Below, piece by piece: positions 20,761 to 32,808 of a stretch of DNA of 64,000 nt; position 1 is the first letter of the stretch; each line of letters starts with the position of its first letter. A program made the translations under genes and the position numbers. Origin of the DNA: Trematomus loennbergii (Eukaryota > Chordata > Actinopteri > Perciformes > Nototheniidae); NCBI GenBank assembly GCA_012861695.1, contig JAAOOA010000321.1, forward strand, positions 270,001-334,000, written 5' to 3'. Under the pieces are notes generated by a model, which ran no database searches, was not told the origin of the DNA, and saw only the letters and a list, made by a program, of their open reading frames with translations.

Positions 20761-22119
20761 TTAATAATAGTTCATACTAATTAATCGAGCAAAGGAGCTA
20801 TAGCTATTTAGAAAGTTGAACTCAAAAGGAAATACGTCTTTCCAGAAACTCGCTCCCTTAAACTTGAATTATTTAAGGTGAATAATTTCCATGTTTCACC
20901 ATTTCTTTGCTAGGACAAAAGGACTGCAAATGAAATGACGATTAATATCTAGTGTATTGGAAATGACACAGTTCTCAGAGGACACATTTCTCAAAACCAC
21001 TTTTTATTTATTTGTTTATTCCACACATGGCAGTTATTTTAAAACAAAACATGTACACTTTTTTTGTATCCCATGGTGGAAAGATAGAGAAGAACATCTT
21101 ATTTTACCTTCCCCTACATCATCACAAGAAGTAGATGACAATACTTTAGGTACTTTTAGTGAAATTACTATTAAAGAAATGTGGATGTTTTTCCTATTAT
21201 TTAAAAATGAAAGTGACACATTTATTTCAGTTAATCGTTTATTTAGCAGGGACAATGCACAGTAAGGAACACTTAAAACATTAAAATGTGTCAAGCGTAA
21301 CAGTGCCAGATTTAGCTTTGAGCTCATTTCCATCCGCAGTCCCTCACATAAAACATTTAAGAAAATCACATTTTACAAACATAGCAAAAACAAAATACGC
21401 ACATTTTTGAAGTGCAAAAGAGCGTCCATGTAAACATTTATAAAAAAAACACATACTTTTAAAAGACTTAAAATTGTCAAAATTTAAGATATTATGTTTT
21501 TCAAGGATGGTACAGTGGTGTATGAATTAGGCTTTCTGTCAAACACCTTGATAGCTCTCTTGCACAGCTGTTCTATTGGTTTCAAGTTTGTGGCACAAGC
21601 AAACGACCAGTTTGTAAAACATATGTCTAACCAATCAATACTAAAGATCATGATTGCTGCATACCATTATTGGGAGGTTCTTTTGTCTGTGTAACACATT
21701 TATAAGTATGATGTGGGCATGCTGATGTACATCTTGACAAAACATGGCAGTTGTTTCTGTATTACACATGTCTGTGTCTCTGCACATTGATCTGTGTGTC
21801 AACAACGTGCAAGTGCACTCATATGACTGTGTGCACATCATTGTATTTGTATGCATCTTCCACTCTGGCTCTGTGCATCCGACATGACAGCCACTGGTGT
21901 TTTATGACTGAAGGACCTTGAAATTGTTTTACTGTCAACATAGAGAGCAGGGAGGAAGAAAGAGAGCGAGTGAGTGGAAGTGAAAGAGAGATACAGTGGA
22001 GGAGGGAGTAAAAGAGAGGGACAAAGAGTGAAAGGCTGAACAAAAAGACAGACGGTAAAGCATGGTAAAGGCAAAGAGAGGTATAAATGGGATTATAAAA
22101 CGGATAAGTCAAATCAAGC
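20761..22119. other. Mostly unique; possible LINE remnant at 21225-21320
   Basis: TTATTTAGCAGGGACAATGC at about 21239 looks like a minus-strand LINE 3' tail, but the rest is not recognised. The overlapping frames of 102 and 111 codons (20957-21369) show no protein family. A purine-rich GAGAGA tract occupies about 21950-22080. Confidence 0.35.
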
Positions 22120-22268
22120 AATCTGATTGGTTCTTAGCCGTGATATAATGAGCGTATATCACGGGTAGAATTGTAGTTACTTTTCACAAGTCAGTATCCC
22201 TCCGCGTCTGAGAACCGTTAGGTTACATTACGCCCGTTACGAAACTAACTGACTAACAACGCTTAAGA

Positions 22269-22529
22269 TGGAAACATTTAAGATTAACTTCGACCTCCGG
22301 GGTGGCCTTACTATGGAGGAGTGGATTGAGCAGTGCCTATCTCCAGAAAGCACCTAAACGACGACATGCAGAGCATCGTGAAGAGCAGGTAGACCAACTG
22401 GGGAAAAAACTAAACGAACAGAACACCGTGAAGCAAACAAAATGGGCAGTTAAGTGCTTTGAAGACTGGTGTCAGGACAAAGCTGTGGCTTCGCGTCGGG
22501 CCGAACAACGCCCGTTAGCTGTGATATAA
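22269..22529 (+). pseudogene. Possible DUF3504 (Crypton-like) N-terminal fragment
   Basis: One frame begins METFKINFDLRGG and continues TMEEWIEQCLSPEST to a stop at about 22356. A second frame then reads KRRHAEHREEQ, LGKKLNEQNT and VKQTKWAVKCFEDWCQDK. A helix of the type NTxxQTxWAVKxFxDWC is what I recall from the N-terminal part of DUF3504/KIAA1958-like proteins, which derive from Crypton tyrosine-recombinase transposons. The catalytic part is missing and there is at least one frameshift. The family call is tentative. Confidence 0.4.
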
Positions 22530-22753
22530 TGACCATATACTAGACCCTCCAGAAAAACGCGGGCTAAAATCCTTGATTATGCGGGCTAAAATCCTTGATT
22601 ATGCGATTAAACATGCGGGGTTTTTATGCGAAATATGCGGAGAAGTTGCGAAATGTTGCGAAATATGCGGGAGGCGGAAAAAAGGTGATTCTTCTCCCAC
22701 ACCCTACTAGGCTACTACTGAATGAAAGGAAGCCCTTTTAAAGAGTTCCTATG

Positions 22754-23070
<317 letters not shown>

Positions 23071-23136
23071 CCGCCTCATTCTGTTTTCATTTACTCGTTC
23101 GTTATCTGACCAGCTTCAATCTTGTAGGCTACTCAC

Positions 23137-23413
23137 CTCGTTTCTTGTGGCCCTCGAAACGGTTTTGGAGGTTGATGCCTCGGTGAACGCGAGTTGTTTG
23201 GCTTTCTTGGCCGCAGCACAGCAGAAAGCATTTTAGAATGTTTTAATGAACCAAAGTGGGTCGTCACCGTCGATTTTCTTTTATGTTCCAACACACAGTT
23301 GCACCGGGTGCAGAATAGTTTCCCCCACTTTCGTGCAAGACATCTGCGTACTGCTTTGCCCGGTCTTTAGCAGAAATGTTCGTAGGCAAATGGGATGGAT
23401 TCGATTTGTTCAT
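23137..23413 (-). pseudogene. hAT transposase first-exon relic with CGGBP1/BED-like zinc finger
   Basis: The minus strand starts ATG at 23413 and reads MNKSNPSHLPTNISAKDRAK then QYADVLHESGG. After a one-base frame change it continues KLFCTRCNCVLEHKRKST and TTHFGSLKH. The Cys-x2-Cys and His-x5-His spacing, and the wording GGKLFCxxCNxVLxHxRKS, closely resemble the zinc finger of vertebrate CGGBP1, a gene derived from a hAT transposase. The segment ends at GAG/GTGAGT, a good splice donor, so it probably was exon 1. Frameshifts make it non-functional here, and the catalytic exons are absent. Confidence 0.7.
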
Positions 23414-23869
23414 CTTGGTCAGAGCCGTATAATAGTATAATTAATAGTATATAATAATAATAGTATAATAGTAGGCTATATAATAATCTATATGGCGCTG
23501 ATCTTGTTGTTTTCTCTCTCGTGTGAGTTCCACACATTCACTCTACGGTGTTGTTTATCTGCGCGAGCTGATGACATCACTACTTCACGTTAACTTTTTT
23601 TCCCCTCAATTTTGTGTGGAAAAATGCGTGGATTATGCGACCTTTTAAGAAATATGCGCTATTTTGCTGATTATGCGGTAAATTATGCGATCGCATAATC
23701 GCGTTTTTCTGGAGGGTCTAATATACCACGGCCTGTCGTGAGTTATTGCTTAATCATCCAATAAGCATGTGAGTGTGATTCTAGTATATAAAAATAACTT
23801 ATTATAAACTATTATTCACTTATTTTTACTTAATGATAAATGATTTATGTATTTTATTCGTCCATTTCT

Positions 23870-23945
23870 TTCTCTCTACAGCACTTTGGTCTGGAGGTTT
23901 TAAAGTGCTTTACAAAAAAGCTGTATTGTATCGTCATTCGTAAAA
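23870..23945 (+). mobile_element. Weak L2-like LINE tail
   Basis: ACAGCACTTTGGTCTGGAGG followed by TTTTAAAGTGCTTTACAAAA resembles the L2 tail at 59475-59530, but degraded. Confidence 0.4.
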
Positions 23946-25860
23946 CCATTTAGAAACTATTCATGGGATTGTACACAAGTTATATATGTTTAAATACTTC
24001 TTATAAAAAGGTAATAAGGGACACACTGTTACAGATGCATCTAAACTGTAATCGCCATGAATTTCAGGAACAATCTTCACCGTTTCAAATTCCATTTAGC
24101 TGCTCAAGTAAACTGATGATGACCCTCGACCTAAAGGAAATTCTACTCCACGTTTCACCAATCAATCTCCATGTTCTCCAATCATGTAACTAGAGCAAAT
24201 AAGGAATTATAAGAAACATCTGTCCCTTCTCTCGCTCAGGCCAGTGTCATTACATGCTTATTAGGTAATTTATCTCTGAGGAAAACACACGGCCAGTCCA
24301 TTGGCAGAGACATCAAAGATTCAAACCTCGCCATCCTCCATTCTCTGGAGATGGATCACAGTCTCTGTCCTGATTAAGTCCCCCATGTGGCAGAGAAATG
24401 TTCCTTTCCTTGATCTGAGTCTCTCCAATGACCCGATTTCCCCTCCCCAATAGACATGTCCTCTGTGAGAGAAAGGCCTCTGCAAAGATTTCATGCATTT
24501 CAGTCGCATTTCACGATGAGTTTGAGCGAAATTTCATGCGAGCCCCGGGGTTTTTGTCAGACTTTTAATGTCTCTGTTTCACAAAGTTTTTGCAGTACGT
24601 GGCGCTCTTGACGTGACCTTATATAACTTGGGTTATGACTTAAAAGAAAGTTAGATCGCTGAGAATATATTCAGTTTTGATATAGGAAGAAATGTCAAGG
24701 CTTCTGACAGGAAATGTCCTGGATAAAGGTTTCGGAGTAAAGGACACTCACAAGGAGAAGATAAAAGTGTGTGACCTTTCTATATGAAAGGTGTTGTTGT
24801 GTGTGTGTTTCCATACCTTTCACTATTATAAGGTCATTGTTTCAGCTTCTATTGAAAAAGTGTACGATTCCATGGTAGCCTTTTAATGAAGATGTACACG
24901 TATATTTGAAGTACAAATGGACCATTCGAATGAGATTTCAACAAAATACAAAGTGTGTTTTCCCGGACTGGATTATATACTTATATGTACATAATGCCAT
25001 AAACCCCTACACTGCAGTTACATGTAGCCACTGCAGTCTTACTCTTATTCCTTATTTTTAATTCATGCAACATTGAGTGGCAGCAGGACATGCAACATAT
25101 TTCTAACTCACGGTAGAAATATGTTATACGTCATCGGTTCTGCACGAACATATGAAAGCTGATTCCACAGATTCCAATGGTATACGTATCATCACTCCAC
25201 GACCAAAACTCAGGGCAGCGAAGGCGAAACCAGACAACACACAATTTAGCTTTACGGAGCCAAAACGGCAAATACGTCTTACCTTTGCTGTTTTCTGATC
25301 AAAAGTTGTGTTCAATGGCATTAAAACGCATATAAACGCTGTTGAAGGTTAATCCAATGTGTCTGTGTCACTTTGAAATGATTACTGATAATCCATTATA
25401 AGATTTATGTCAAAAACGGAGATATGAGAGCTACAACCCAGCTAGATGGATTTGAGGAACTTCCTTCTCGATTCTATTGGCTCTAACGGTTCAAAAGAGG
25501 TGTCAATCATCAAAATGTGTTTTTTTTTTCTAAATCTCTCTAAAAAGGTCAAATGTCACTTGTTTTGCATCAATCTTGATACAGGGTACTTATTATATGT
25601 TATAGTTTGGATTCCTAAAGCTTTTAGTCTACTATCCCATCATTCAAGGGTGGTTTTCACTATAAGTAATGTTTTTTTTTGGACAGTAAAACAGAAATTT
25701 AAAACACAGATAGAGAACTAGAAAAATATTAAAAATAATAAGAATATATTAAAATATAACAGTATTTACATAGAAATGGAATAAAAAGGAATAAAATATG
25801 GAATAAAATTCGGCAGTAATACAAAAAAAGGAAAATAGATATTGTTGTACATTGTGTGCA
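23946..25860. other. Unique stretch; possible repeat near 25090-25560
   Basis: No gene is seen. Parts of 25440-25620 (TCTATTGGCTCTAACGGTTC) look familiar as a dispersed fish repeat, but no second copy is in the window. The block 24240-24540 is free of repeats. Confidence 0.35.
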
Positions 25861-26248
25861 TTAAAGGTGGGTAGGTAAGTTTGAGAAACCGGCTCGAGAC
25901 ACACTTTTTGTTATATTCCATGGAATGCTCTTAACATCCCGATAGCAATGAATATCTGAAGTGCTTTGACAAAAAATCCATAAATAAATATCATCTGTGG
26001 AAGCCGTAGTACTGTAAAAAGCACGACCAATCATTTTAGCCGGCCCGGCTAAAATAACTGGATGGCCTACCTGCCTGTCAGCCTTCCATCTGTGCACAAA
26101 CTTATCTCGTGCCCTCATTGGTCATGTGCGCGTTCGTGTGTGTTGGAGGAGGGGCTCTGTAAGGAAGTGGCAGATTTTCTCCGGTTGTGTATTTTCAAAT
26201 TCTAGCGATCTCGAGCCGGTTTCTCAAACTTACCTACCCTACCTTTAA
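25861..26248 (-). mobile_element. TTAA-target MITE, family E, copy 1
   Basis: A 388-bp element with about 36-base terminal inverted repeats: TTAAAGGTGGGTAGGTAAGT through GAGAAACCGGCTCGAG, mirrored at the right end. TTAA is present at both sides (25861-25864, 26245-26248). The interior is symmetric in neither composition nor coding. An 85-codon frame starting MRARDKFVHRWK is shared with the copy at 41495, but its codons show no family and probably reflect recent common origin only. Confidence 0.9.
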
Positions 26249-27059
26249 TGTAATGAATAGATATGAATGATGACATGTTGATTATAATCCTCTACAGCAA
26301 ACATGGATGCTATCGTCCATCTGTGCAACATTTCCCAGCCGAATGATGCTGTGTACCTGGAGAGGAACTGATGTGGAAACCAGCTCCTATACAACATACA
26401 GAGGCCTCTTCTCAGGGACTTTGAGTCTTCTTCTCTGCAAATGTCATCCTACTTCAGACGTCACTCTGAAAATGTCACCCCACTACTCTTTTCATGAGCT
26501 CACTAGCTCTCCTCTCGATTATACACTATTTTCCATTAGAGGGATCACACATCCACGGGGAGGCTTTCCTTTTTTTTTCATTCTTCCACATACTGAACGC
26601 TCTGGATGTTCTGGCGCTTTATGGTTTGATGTTGTTTGCTCAGCCGTGATTACCTGTTATTGAAGATTCTCCGCCGTTTCCCATGATGCACCGCTGCAGA
26701 GGAGAAGAGGGCCGTGCAAAGCAGTCAATCATATCTGTAAGAGGAAGAAGAAAGAGACCATTTTAGTGTTTTTGCTTCTTTTAAAGGGAAAGTTTTGAAG
26801 GTTACAGTTTGTGTTGGTTGACTTCAATGACCCCTTGATATTTCAAATCGGTTCAAAGCATTAAGAAATTGGTATTTTCTATTTATCTTCCTTCCTGGGA
26901 AATGCATTGAAGTTAAAAACAGTGAAAGGCTGTCAAACTCTGCCGAAACACAAAATAACGCTTCAATGCAAACGACAAAGCATTGATATGTACTATTTGT
27001 AGAAATGTAAAAATGTTGTTTTACATTTTCTAACCTTTGATTGTGTCAATTTTAATTTC
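26249..27059. other. Unique stretch, nothing recognised
   Basis: A 118-codon frame (26307-26663) lacks any recognisable domain and is not flanked by convincing splice sites. No repeats seen. Confidence 0.45.
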
Positions 27060-27220
27060 AGACTTAACCTGAATTTTCCAACTCCTATTACACTACTTCA
27101 CAAACTTGAAATATTCCCAGGTGTATGGGTCAAATATCTAGTCAGAATATCTCTTGACACTTGATATAGGACCTTATAACATTAGACGTAACAATGCAGT
27201 CTTATTCTGAGTTGTATCTG

Positions 27221-27412
27221 GGAGGCGTGTGGCGCAGTGGGTTAGTGCGTTGGTGTTCGGATCAGGGGGCACAGGTTCAAACCCCACTGCAATCAGCATG
27301 TCGTTGTGTCCCTGGGCAAGACACTTAGCCCCAAATTGCTCCTGTGGGGATTGCCCACAGTATTGAGTATGTAAGTCACTTTGGATAAAAGCGTAACATG
27401 AAACATGTAATG
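27221..27412 (+). mobile_element. tRNA-derived SINE, full pol III promoter
   Basis: A-box-like TGGCGCAGTGG (27230-27240) and B-box GGTTCAAACCC (27274-27284) have tRNA spacing. The body contains TGTCCCTGGGCAAGACACTT, and the 3' end is TTGGATAAAAGCG followed by a TGTAATG-type tail. TGTATCT flanks both sides and may be the target duplication. It lies inside repeat F. Confidence 0.85.
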
Positions 27413-27619
27413 TATCTCAGATGTAAAAGGTATTTTTGTTACATTTCTATTAGAAAATCAACTATCTATTATCAGAAAATAGAAACACTTTTGCACATGT
27501 GTAGCTTTTTCTGTAACAACATTTACTGATTCTGGTCAAATTGTTAATAAGTTAATTACAACAGCTGATTGATCTAAATATCCCATCTTATTTCAGGAAA
27601 TCTTAAGCTAATGTTAACT

Positions 27620-28107
27620 TATGAAGCTCAGCGCAAGTTCAACCAGGAAGACCGTCTCTACTCATTCATGTATTTCTATTCCCATGTTATTACTCTCTCT
27701 CCTCTCAATAAGTGACCGGGGTCGTCACTCTTCAGCTTAACCAATCACTTCGCTCTATTCCCAAGAGCCTATCATAGCGCTCTGTCAAACCTTTTAAATC
27801 TGCTCTCCCCCCTCTGACAGCTCTCATTCCAGGTGAATCAGCACAACCCTCCTCCACCCCTTATCACCTCCTGTCCCTCTGAATCCAGGGTCAAGCTAAA
27901 CCACTCCTCTTCAGACCGACCCAACTATCCATTCACCACCACCAGTGTCTAGACCCCCGGGGGGTTTCATCGGATCGGTTCTACCCTCCCGAATGATACT
28001 TCTTGCACAACGGGGCCTAATCGCCAAAATTACCATTGCATTCATTTGTGCATCTGCGCAATAAATATGTATTATTACATCAAAACCGTCTCTCCTGATT
28101 GAAGTTC
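27620..28107. mobile_element. Unclassified ~490-bp insertion in repeat F
   Basis: It interrupts repeat F exactly between AAGCTAATGTTAACTT and TTCTATTGGCAG, which are contiguous in the other copy. The interior is pyrimidine-rich on the plus strand (CTCCTCCACCCCTTATCACC), and the end reads GCGCAATAAATATG, suggesting a retroposon or LTR with a polyadenylation-type signal. I see no TG...CA borders and no clear target duplication. Confidence 0.5.
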
Positions 28108-28316
28108 TATTGGCAGATTTGATTGACTTATTACAAGCGAAAACACCTTCTTTTATTATTCGTTTACTTGTTTCGTTGCAGCGTTCCTTCCAGTGTCCAC
28201 CTGGACCAAGCTTTATCCATATAGTATTTCTTTTTTTTGGTTGGATTGTTGACATCCACCTGGATTCATCTTCTTGTTTATAGACACGTGCAATTTCAAG
28301 CATTTGGACGACCTAT

Positions 28317-28735
28317 GTTGTAAATGTATTATCTTTTTCATTTACACACGGCATCTATCGCACGTCTGAGAGAGGGACCCTCCTCTGGTGGTCTCCCAGA
28401 GGTTTCTTCCATTTTTCCCCGTTAACTGTGGGGGTTTCTTTGGTTTCCTTGTCCGATGTGAGGGTCTAAGGACAGAGGGTGTCATATTGTGTATTTTTTT
28501 TATTATAGTTTTTTTTAATCTTTAATACTTTTTTATGCATTCTTCTTAGGTAACATTAAGCTGTCTTTGGCTCTTTTCTGCTGCAACAATGTACATTTCC
28601 CCTCTGTGGGACTAATAAAGGTATTCTGATTCTGATCTATTGATATTCTGTACAAACTGTAAAGTCCACTGAGACAAATGTAAGATGTGTGATATTGAGC
28701 TAAATACACTTTGACTGATTGATTGATTTCTTCTC
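28317..28735 (+). mobile_element. L2/Maui-like LINE 3' end, interrupted
   Basis: The classic fish block GAGAGAGGGACCCTCCTCTG, AGGTTTCTTCCATTTTTCCC and TTGTCCGATGTGAGGGTCTA ends at about 28500. The expected tail, TGTAAAGTCCACTGAGACAA and GATATTGAGCTAAATACACT with GATTGATTGATT, resumes at about 28641. A foreign 140-bp tail separates the two. Confidence 0.8.
28501..28640 (+). mobile_element. Second LINE tail nested in the L2 3' end
   Basis: Contains CTGCAACAATGTACATTTCC, CCTCTGTGGGACTAATAAAG and a TTCTGATTCTGAT tail, a different LINE 3' end type from the surrounding L2. It splits that element between body and tail. Confidence 0.65.
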
Positions 28736-28852
28736 TTTTCATCTGTCTCTTCTTCTGATTTGGATATGGGATGTTAATGAGGGCAGAGAGACGTGAATAA
28801 AACCAGATGGGATGGATCACTCAGAAACACGGGGGCTGCAGAGAGTGAGACA

Positions 28853-28925
28853 TCAAATCAAATCAAACTTTATTTGTATAGCCCAATATCACAAAACACA
28901 TTAGTCTCAGTGGGCTTTACAGAGT
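28853..28925 (-). mobile_element. L2-like LINE 3' tail, minus strand
   Basis: ATCAAATCAAACTTTATTTG followed by GTATAGCCCAATATCACAAA and CAGTGGGCTTTACAGAG is the reverse complement of the L2 tail type seen at 28641-28735. Confidence 0.75.
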
Positions 28926-28985
28926 AAAAACAACGTTGTATATGATGGGGTTACAGCAAAATGAGAAGACAAGATAGTGACATGG

Positions 28986-28996
28986 AAGACAGACAG

Positions 28997-29034
<38 letters not shown>

Positions 29035-29114
29035 GGCGAGACAGACCGATCGACAGACAGACAGACAGGCAGACAGGCAGACAGAGGGAGAGACAGAGGA
29101 GAGACACAGACAGC

Positions 29115-29146
<32 letters not shown>

Positions 29147-29631
29147 CGATCGACAGACAGACAGACAGACAGAGGGAGAGACACAGACAGAGAGATAGAC
29201 AGACAGGCAGACAGACGGAGAGACAGACCGATCGACAGACAGGCAGACAGACAGACAGACAGACAGACAGACCGACGAGACAGACCGATCGACAGACAGG
29301 CAGACAGACACACAGACAGACAGACAGACGGCGAGACAGACCGATCGACAGACAGACAGACAGAGGGAGAGACAGAGGAGAGACACAGACAGACAGGCAG
29401 ATAGACAGACAGACAGACAGGCAGACAGACAGACAGACAGACGGAGAGACAGACAGACAGACGGAGAGACAGACCGACCGACAGATAGAGGAGGGAGAGA
29501 GAGACAGACAGATAGAGGAGAGACAGAGGGAGAGACACAGACAGACAGGCAGATAGACAGACAGACAGACAGACATACAGACAGACAGAGAGAGAGACAG
29601 ACAGACAGACAGACGGAGAGACAGACAGACG

Positions 29632-29663
<32 letters not shown>

Positions 29664-29664
29664 G
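28986..29664. repeat. (GACA)n tetranucleotide array, about 680 bp
   Basis: CAGA/GACA repeats with recurring variant blocks GAGACAGACCGATCGACAGA and GGGAGAGACAGAGGAGAGAC, giving a higher-order pattern. The open frames of 147 to 260 codons on both strands are translations of this array (for example CLSV repeats) and are not genes. Confidence 0.97.
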
Positions 29665-30340
29665 CTGGATGAGGGTTATGCCACTGCATTATGCATCGCA
29701 GATCATCAGCCTTGTATTATGGGATGGTGTCAGGGTGCCACTCCTGCTTCACACTCTGTGGCGCTGGCACTGTTGCCATGGCAGCAGAGAAGCATGCTCA
29801 TTAGCAAATATTACCCTGGGTCCATCGAGAGAGAGAGACTTTGACGGACAGCAGACATCGAATAATATATGTAGTATTGACAGAGAGGGGCCGTCAACAT
29901 GTGGAAAACTGAGGGGAGGAGATGTTTCTGGACGTGTGCATATTAAATTGTTTTTTTCAAAGATGCTCTGCTCGTTGAGATCCATCCACTTCACAGTATT
30001 GTTTCTTTAAATGTTGTATTATTTACTACTAATGCTTGTTTCTGTATTTTTTTTTTTAAATGATTTTGTAACATTTTATTGTATGTTTTTTCTCTTTTGA
30101 GGGATCACTGTCAATTGGGCGACCTATACATTAATGTGTATTGAAAATGGTAAGTTTGGACATATGTGACATTAATATGTAACACTCACTTAATACACAA
30201 TATAATTATTTAAATATATATATGAACAAGTAAAATGTTTTTTTTTAAGGATGAGTAGAAGAATAAAAACAGAGGAACCATTGTTCAGTTTAACAAACAG
30301 CTGGCATTTAATACTCAATAGACATACAACAATTAATTAA
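29665..30340. other. Unique stretch between two microsatellite arrays
   Basis: A 113-codon frame starts inside the flank of the GACA array and has no recognisable domain. From 30000 onward AT-rich. Nothing gene-like. Confidence 0.5.
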
Positions 30341-30694
30341 TAGTAGGTAGGTAGGTAGTAGGTAGGTAGGTAGGTAGGTAGGTAGGTAGGTAGGTAGGTA
30401 GGTAGGTAGGTAGGTAGGTAGGTAGGTAGGTAGGTAGGTAGGTAGGTAGGTAGGTAGGTAGTAGTAGGTAGGTAGGTAGGTAGGTAGGTAGGTAGGTAGG
30501 TAGGTAGGTAGGTAGGTAGGTAGGTAGGTAGGTAGGTAGGTAGGTAGGTAGGTAGGTAGGTAGGTAGGTAGTAGGTAGGTAGGTAGGTAGGTAGGTAGGT
30601 AGTAGTAGGTAGATAGGTATATAGGTAGATAGGTAGATAGGTAGATAGGTAGATAGGTAGATAGGTAGATAGGTAGATAGTAGATAGGTAGATA
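30341..30694. repeat. (TAGG)n tetranucleotide array grading into (TAGA/TAGG)n
   Basis: About 350 bases of GGTA repeats with occasional GTAGTA breaks. The last 90 bases alternate TAGG with TAGA. Confidence 0.97.
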
Positions 30695-32800
30695 TTTATA
30701 ATTCTCTATTCCAGCAGGGTAAAGATCAGGGAAACACAGTATCTTTGGTTCTCAGCTACAGGTTTCAGAGTGAGCTCAGCAGCTAACCCTCAGAGACCTT
30801 CAGTCCAATTACACAAAGGTTGCCCTTCTCTCCACGGTGAGAGCAGATGACTCCCTCCCCTCCCTCCCCTCCCTCCCATCCCTCCCAGCCCTCCCATCTG
30901 TCCCACAGATTGTGACTCTTCTGTGACTTCGCGGGCACAGCGGGTCGTGATGCTCTCAACCTCCGCAGTCCTACGTCCCATATGACCCATCCTGGAGGTG
31001 GGAATTCGTTATTACACGACTGCTCAGTTAAGTATCACACAATCTCTGATAAATGTGCCACCATTTTACCCACTTTGCAGTCAAGACATGACATGGCTGA
31101 TGGCTTTTATTTATGTATAAATTAACCTCAGAGAGTCTGGACGATGGACTATTGTTTTTGTGACCTCGAAAGTGCTAAGATCTGACAGAAGGACTTTCTG
31201 CTCTACGCTTCCCAGACATCGCTTATCAAATTGTGTTGACTAAAAGCCAGCAGGGGAGGAGGATCTCTAAAATGAGATCAATAAAGCCATCCTACTGTAC
31301 TGTATATCACTATGAGATTTTAATTGGAATTTATAATATTCACTTTCCTTGTAGCCCTGCTTTGGTCTCCACCAGCCGTTAATTGTAATTGTAATGTAAT
31401 GCTCTGCAGGTAGCTTAGATTGAATTTAGTCCAACCGATTTGCCAAAGACAGCTAAGAATTGCGAGACTGAACCTAAGTCCTTCCTAATTATCCAGATCC
31501 AGGGTCATTACACATTATACAAAAAAGTGGATTCATTGTGCTTTAATTGTTTATTTTTGTTTCTGTAGGTGGCACTACTTTGATAATGCTAACTGCTAAC
31601 TCCTTGCTACATATACTAGCTCACCCAAAAAACACGGTGCAATAAAAACTGAAACATCTGGGTCTGAAAAGTGGTTATATGAGAAAATGAACCTTCTTCT
31701 CACTTAAAGTATAAAATGTTTTCCTGACGAGTTTATGGTACGAGTTTTCTCCAATAAAGCATGATGGTCCCATCTAGAGTAAAATAGATGATAAGCAGAG
31801 TATATTTAAGGTGAGGTTACCATTTGATTGACTGTCCCTGTTTTTGTCTTAGAACCTTAGCAGCCTAAAATATCTTCTTCAGGCTAAGTGTCACTTTAAA
31901 AAAAACAAGCTGAAACAGGAACACATGCAATAAAACGTGTGGCTTTGAAGCCCCGTCTACAGTGCAAAAAATAGCTGATATACTGGAGGCTAAAGGCATT
32001 TCTTATTTACAGTACTGTCTCTGATGTAGCACAACACATGTGTAACCATCACGTCACAGTACATTTTAAGTAGGTTAAATCACTACTTCTCTGTAGAAAT
32101 CAACAATAAAGATCCTGATTATTAATTTACAGACATGGGGGGAATAACTCCATTGATTTGAAATAACATTTGGCCTGGAGTGGCAAAAAACATGACCCAA
32201 TTTGCCATTTTCGTCTTCATGAGAATCATTTTTCATTGTAGGACACAATAATTACACTCCATGTTGTGCTCTGTGGACCCCTTTACACTCGGTTCTGTTC
32301 ATTAAGGCCCTTTGGAACATTATAATGTGCAGTCATTATTGCAGGCATCATAAAACACAAGCGGGTAATGAATTAGTGAGTGTTTTTTCCCATTAGCATT
32401 GCATATTGTTTTAGTAATTGAGTTTAAATATGTAGAAAACCTCTCATATTTATAAAGAAAGCTATTAAGTTAATCTATTAATGAATGCCAACCATAAATA
32501 AATATATATTTATATACTGTATTTATAAGATTGATTCCTTTAAATAAAAGCAAATTACAAGACAGTGTAAAGACTTGTGGTCAGCGACGCAATACTTGAT
32601 GTTGGACCATTTTAGTTTTGAATTACATTTACAGATGAAGTTCAGGTAAGCAGCTTGGCAGAGGACTTGGGGGCAGGCGGTCCAAATCTATAAAAGGGCA
32701 CGCTGGCGGTTTCTGTTTATAATTAAATAAATACATGCCTGGTATGACTACTTTTGTGACCGTGTTAAAAGCGGATTAAAACGTATGCATTTAAAACAAA
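30695..32800. other. Unique stretch, nothing recognised
   Basis: A short CCCTCC repeat lies at 30850-30900. The block 32200-32440 (CCATTAGCATTGCATATTG, TAATGAATTAGTGAG) has enhancer-like AT motifs. No coding sequence or repeat family recognised. Confidence 0.4.
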
Positions 32801-32808
32801 CCCATGAT

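Larger units (their letters stand above)
27116..28195 (+). repeat. Dispersed repeat F, copy 1, broken by two insertions
   Basis: Three separated blocks align in order with 63320-63754: AAATATCTAGTCAGAA near 27131, TCAGAAAATAGAAACACTTT with CTTATTTCAGGAAATCTT near 27471-27600, and TTCTATTGGCAGAT with GCGAAAACACCTTC near 28104-28150. A SINE and a 487-bp unclassified segment separate them. Confidence 0.7.

Noticed and set aside
25861..26118. Shared frame starting MRARDKFVHRWK in both family E copies
   Set aside because: Again explained by recent transposition; it runs into the TIR and resembles no protein.
26307..26663. 118-codon frame as a host exon
   Set aside because: No recognisable domain, no credible splice sites, and composition like the surrounding non-coding DNA.
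28907..29689. Open frames up to 260 codons over the GACA array
   Set aside because: Pure translation of a tetranucleotide repeat in all frames (CLSV or DRQT patterns).
30341..30694. Telomere-like repeat
   Set aside because: The unit is TAGG (4 bases), not TTAGGG; it is a simple tetranucleotide array.
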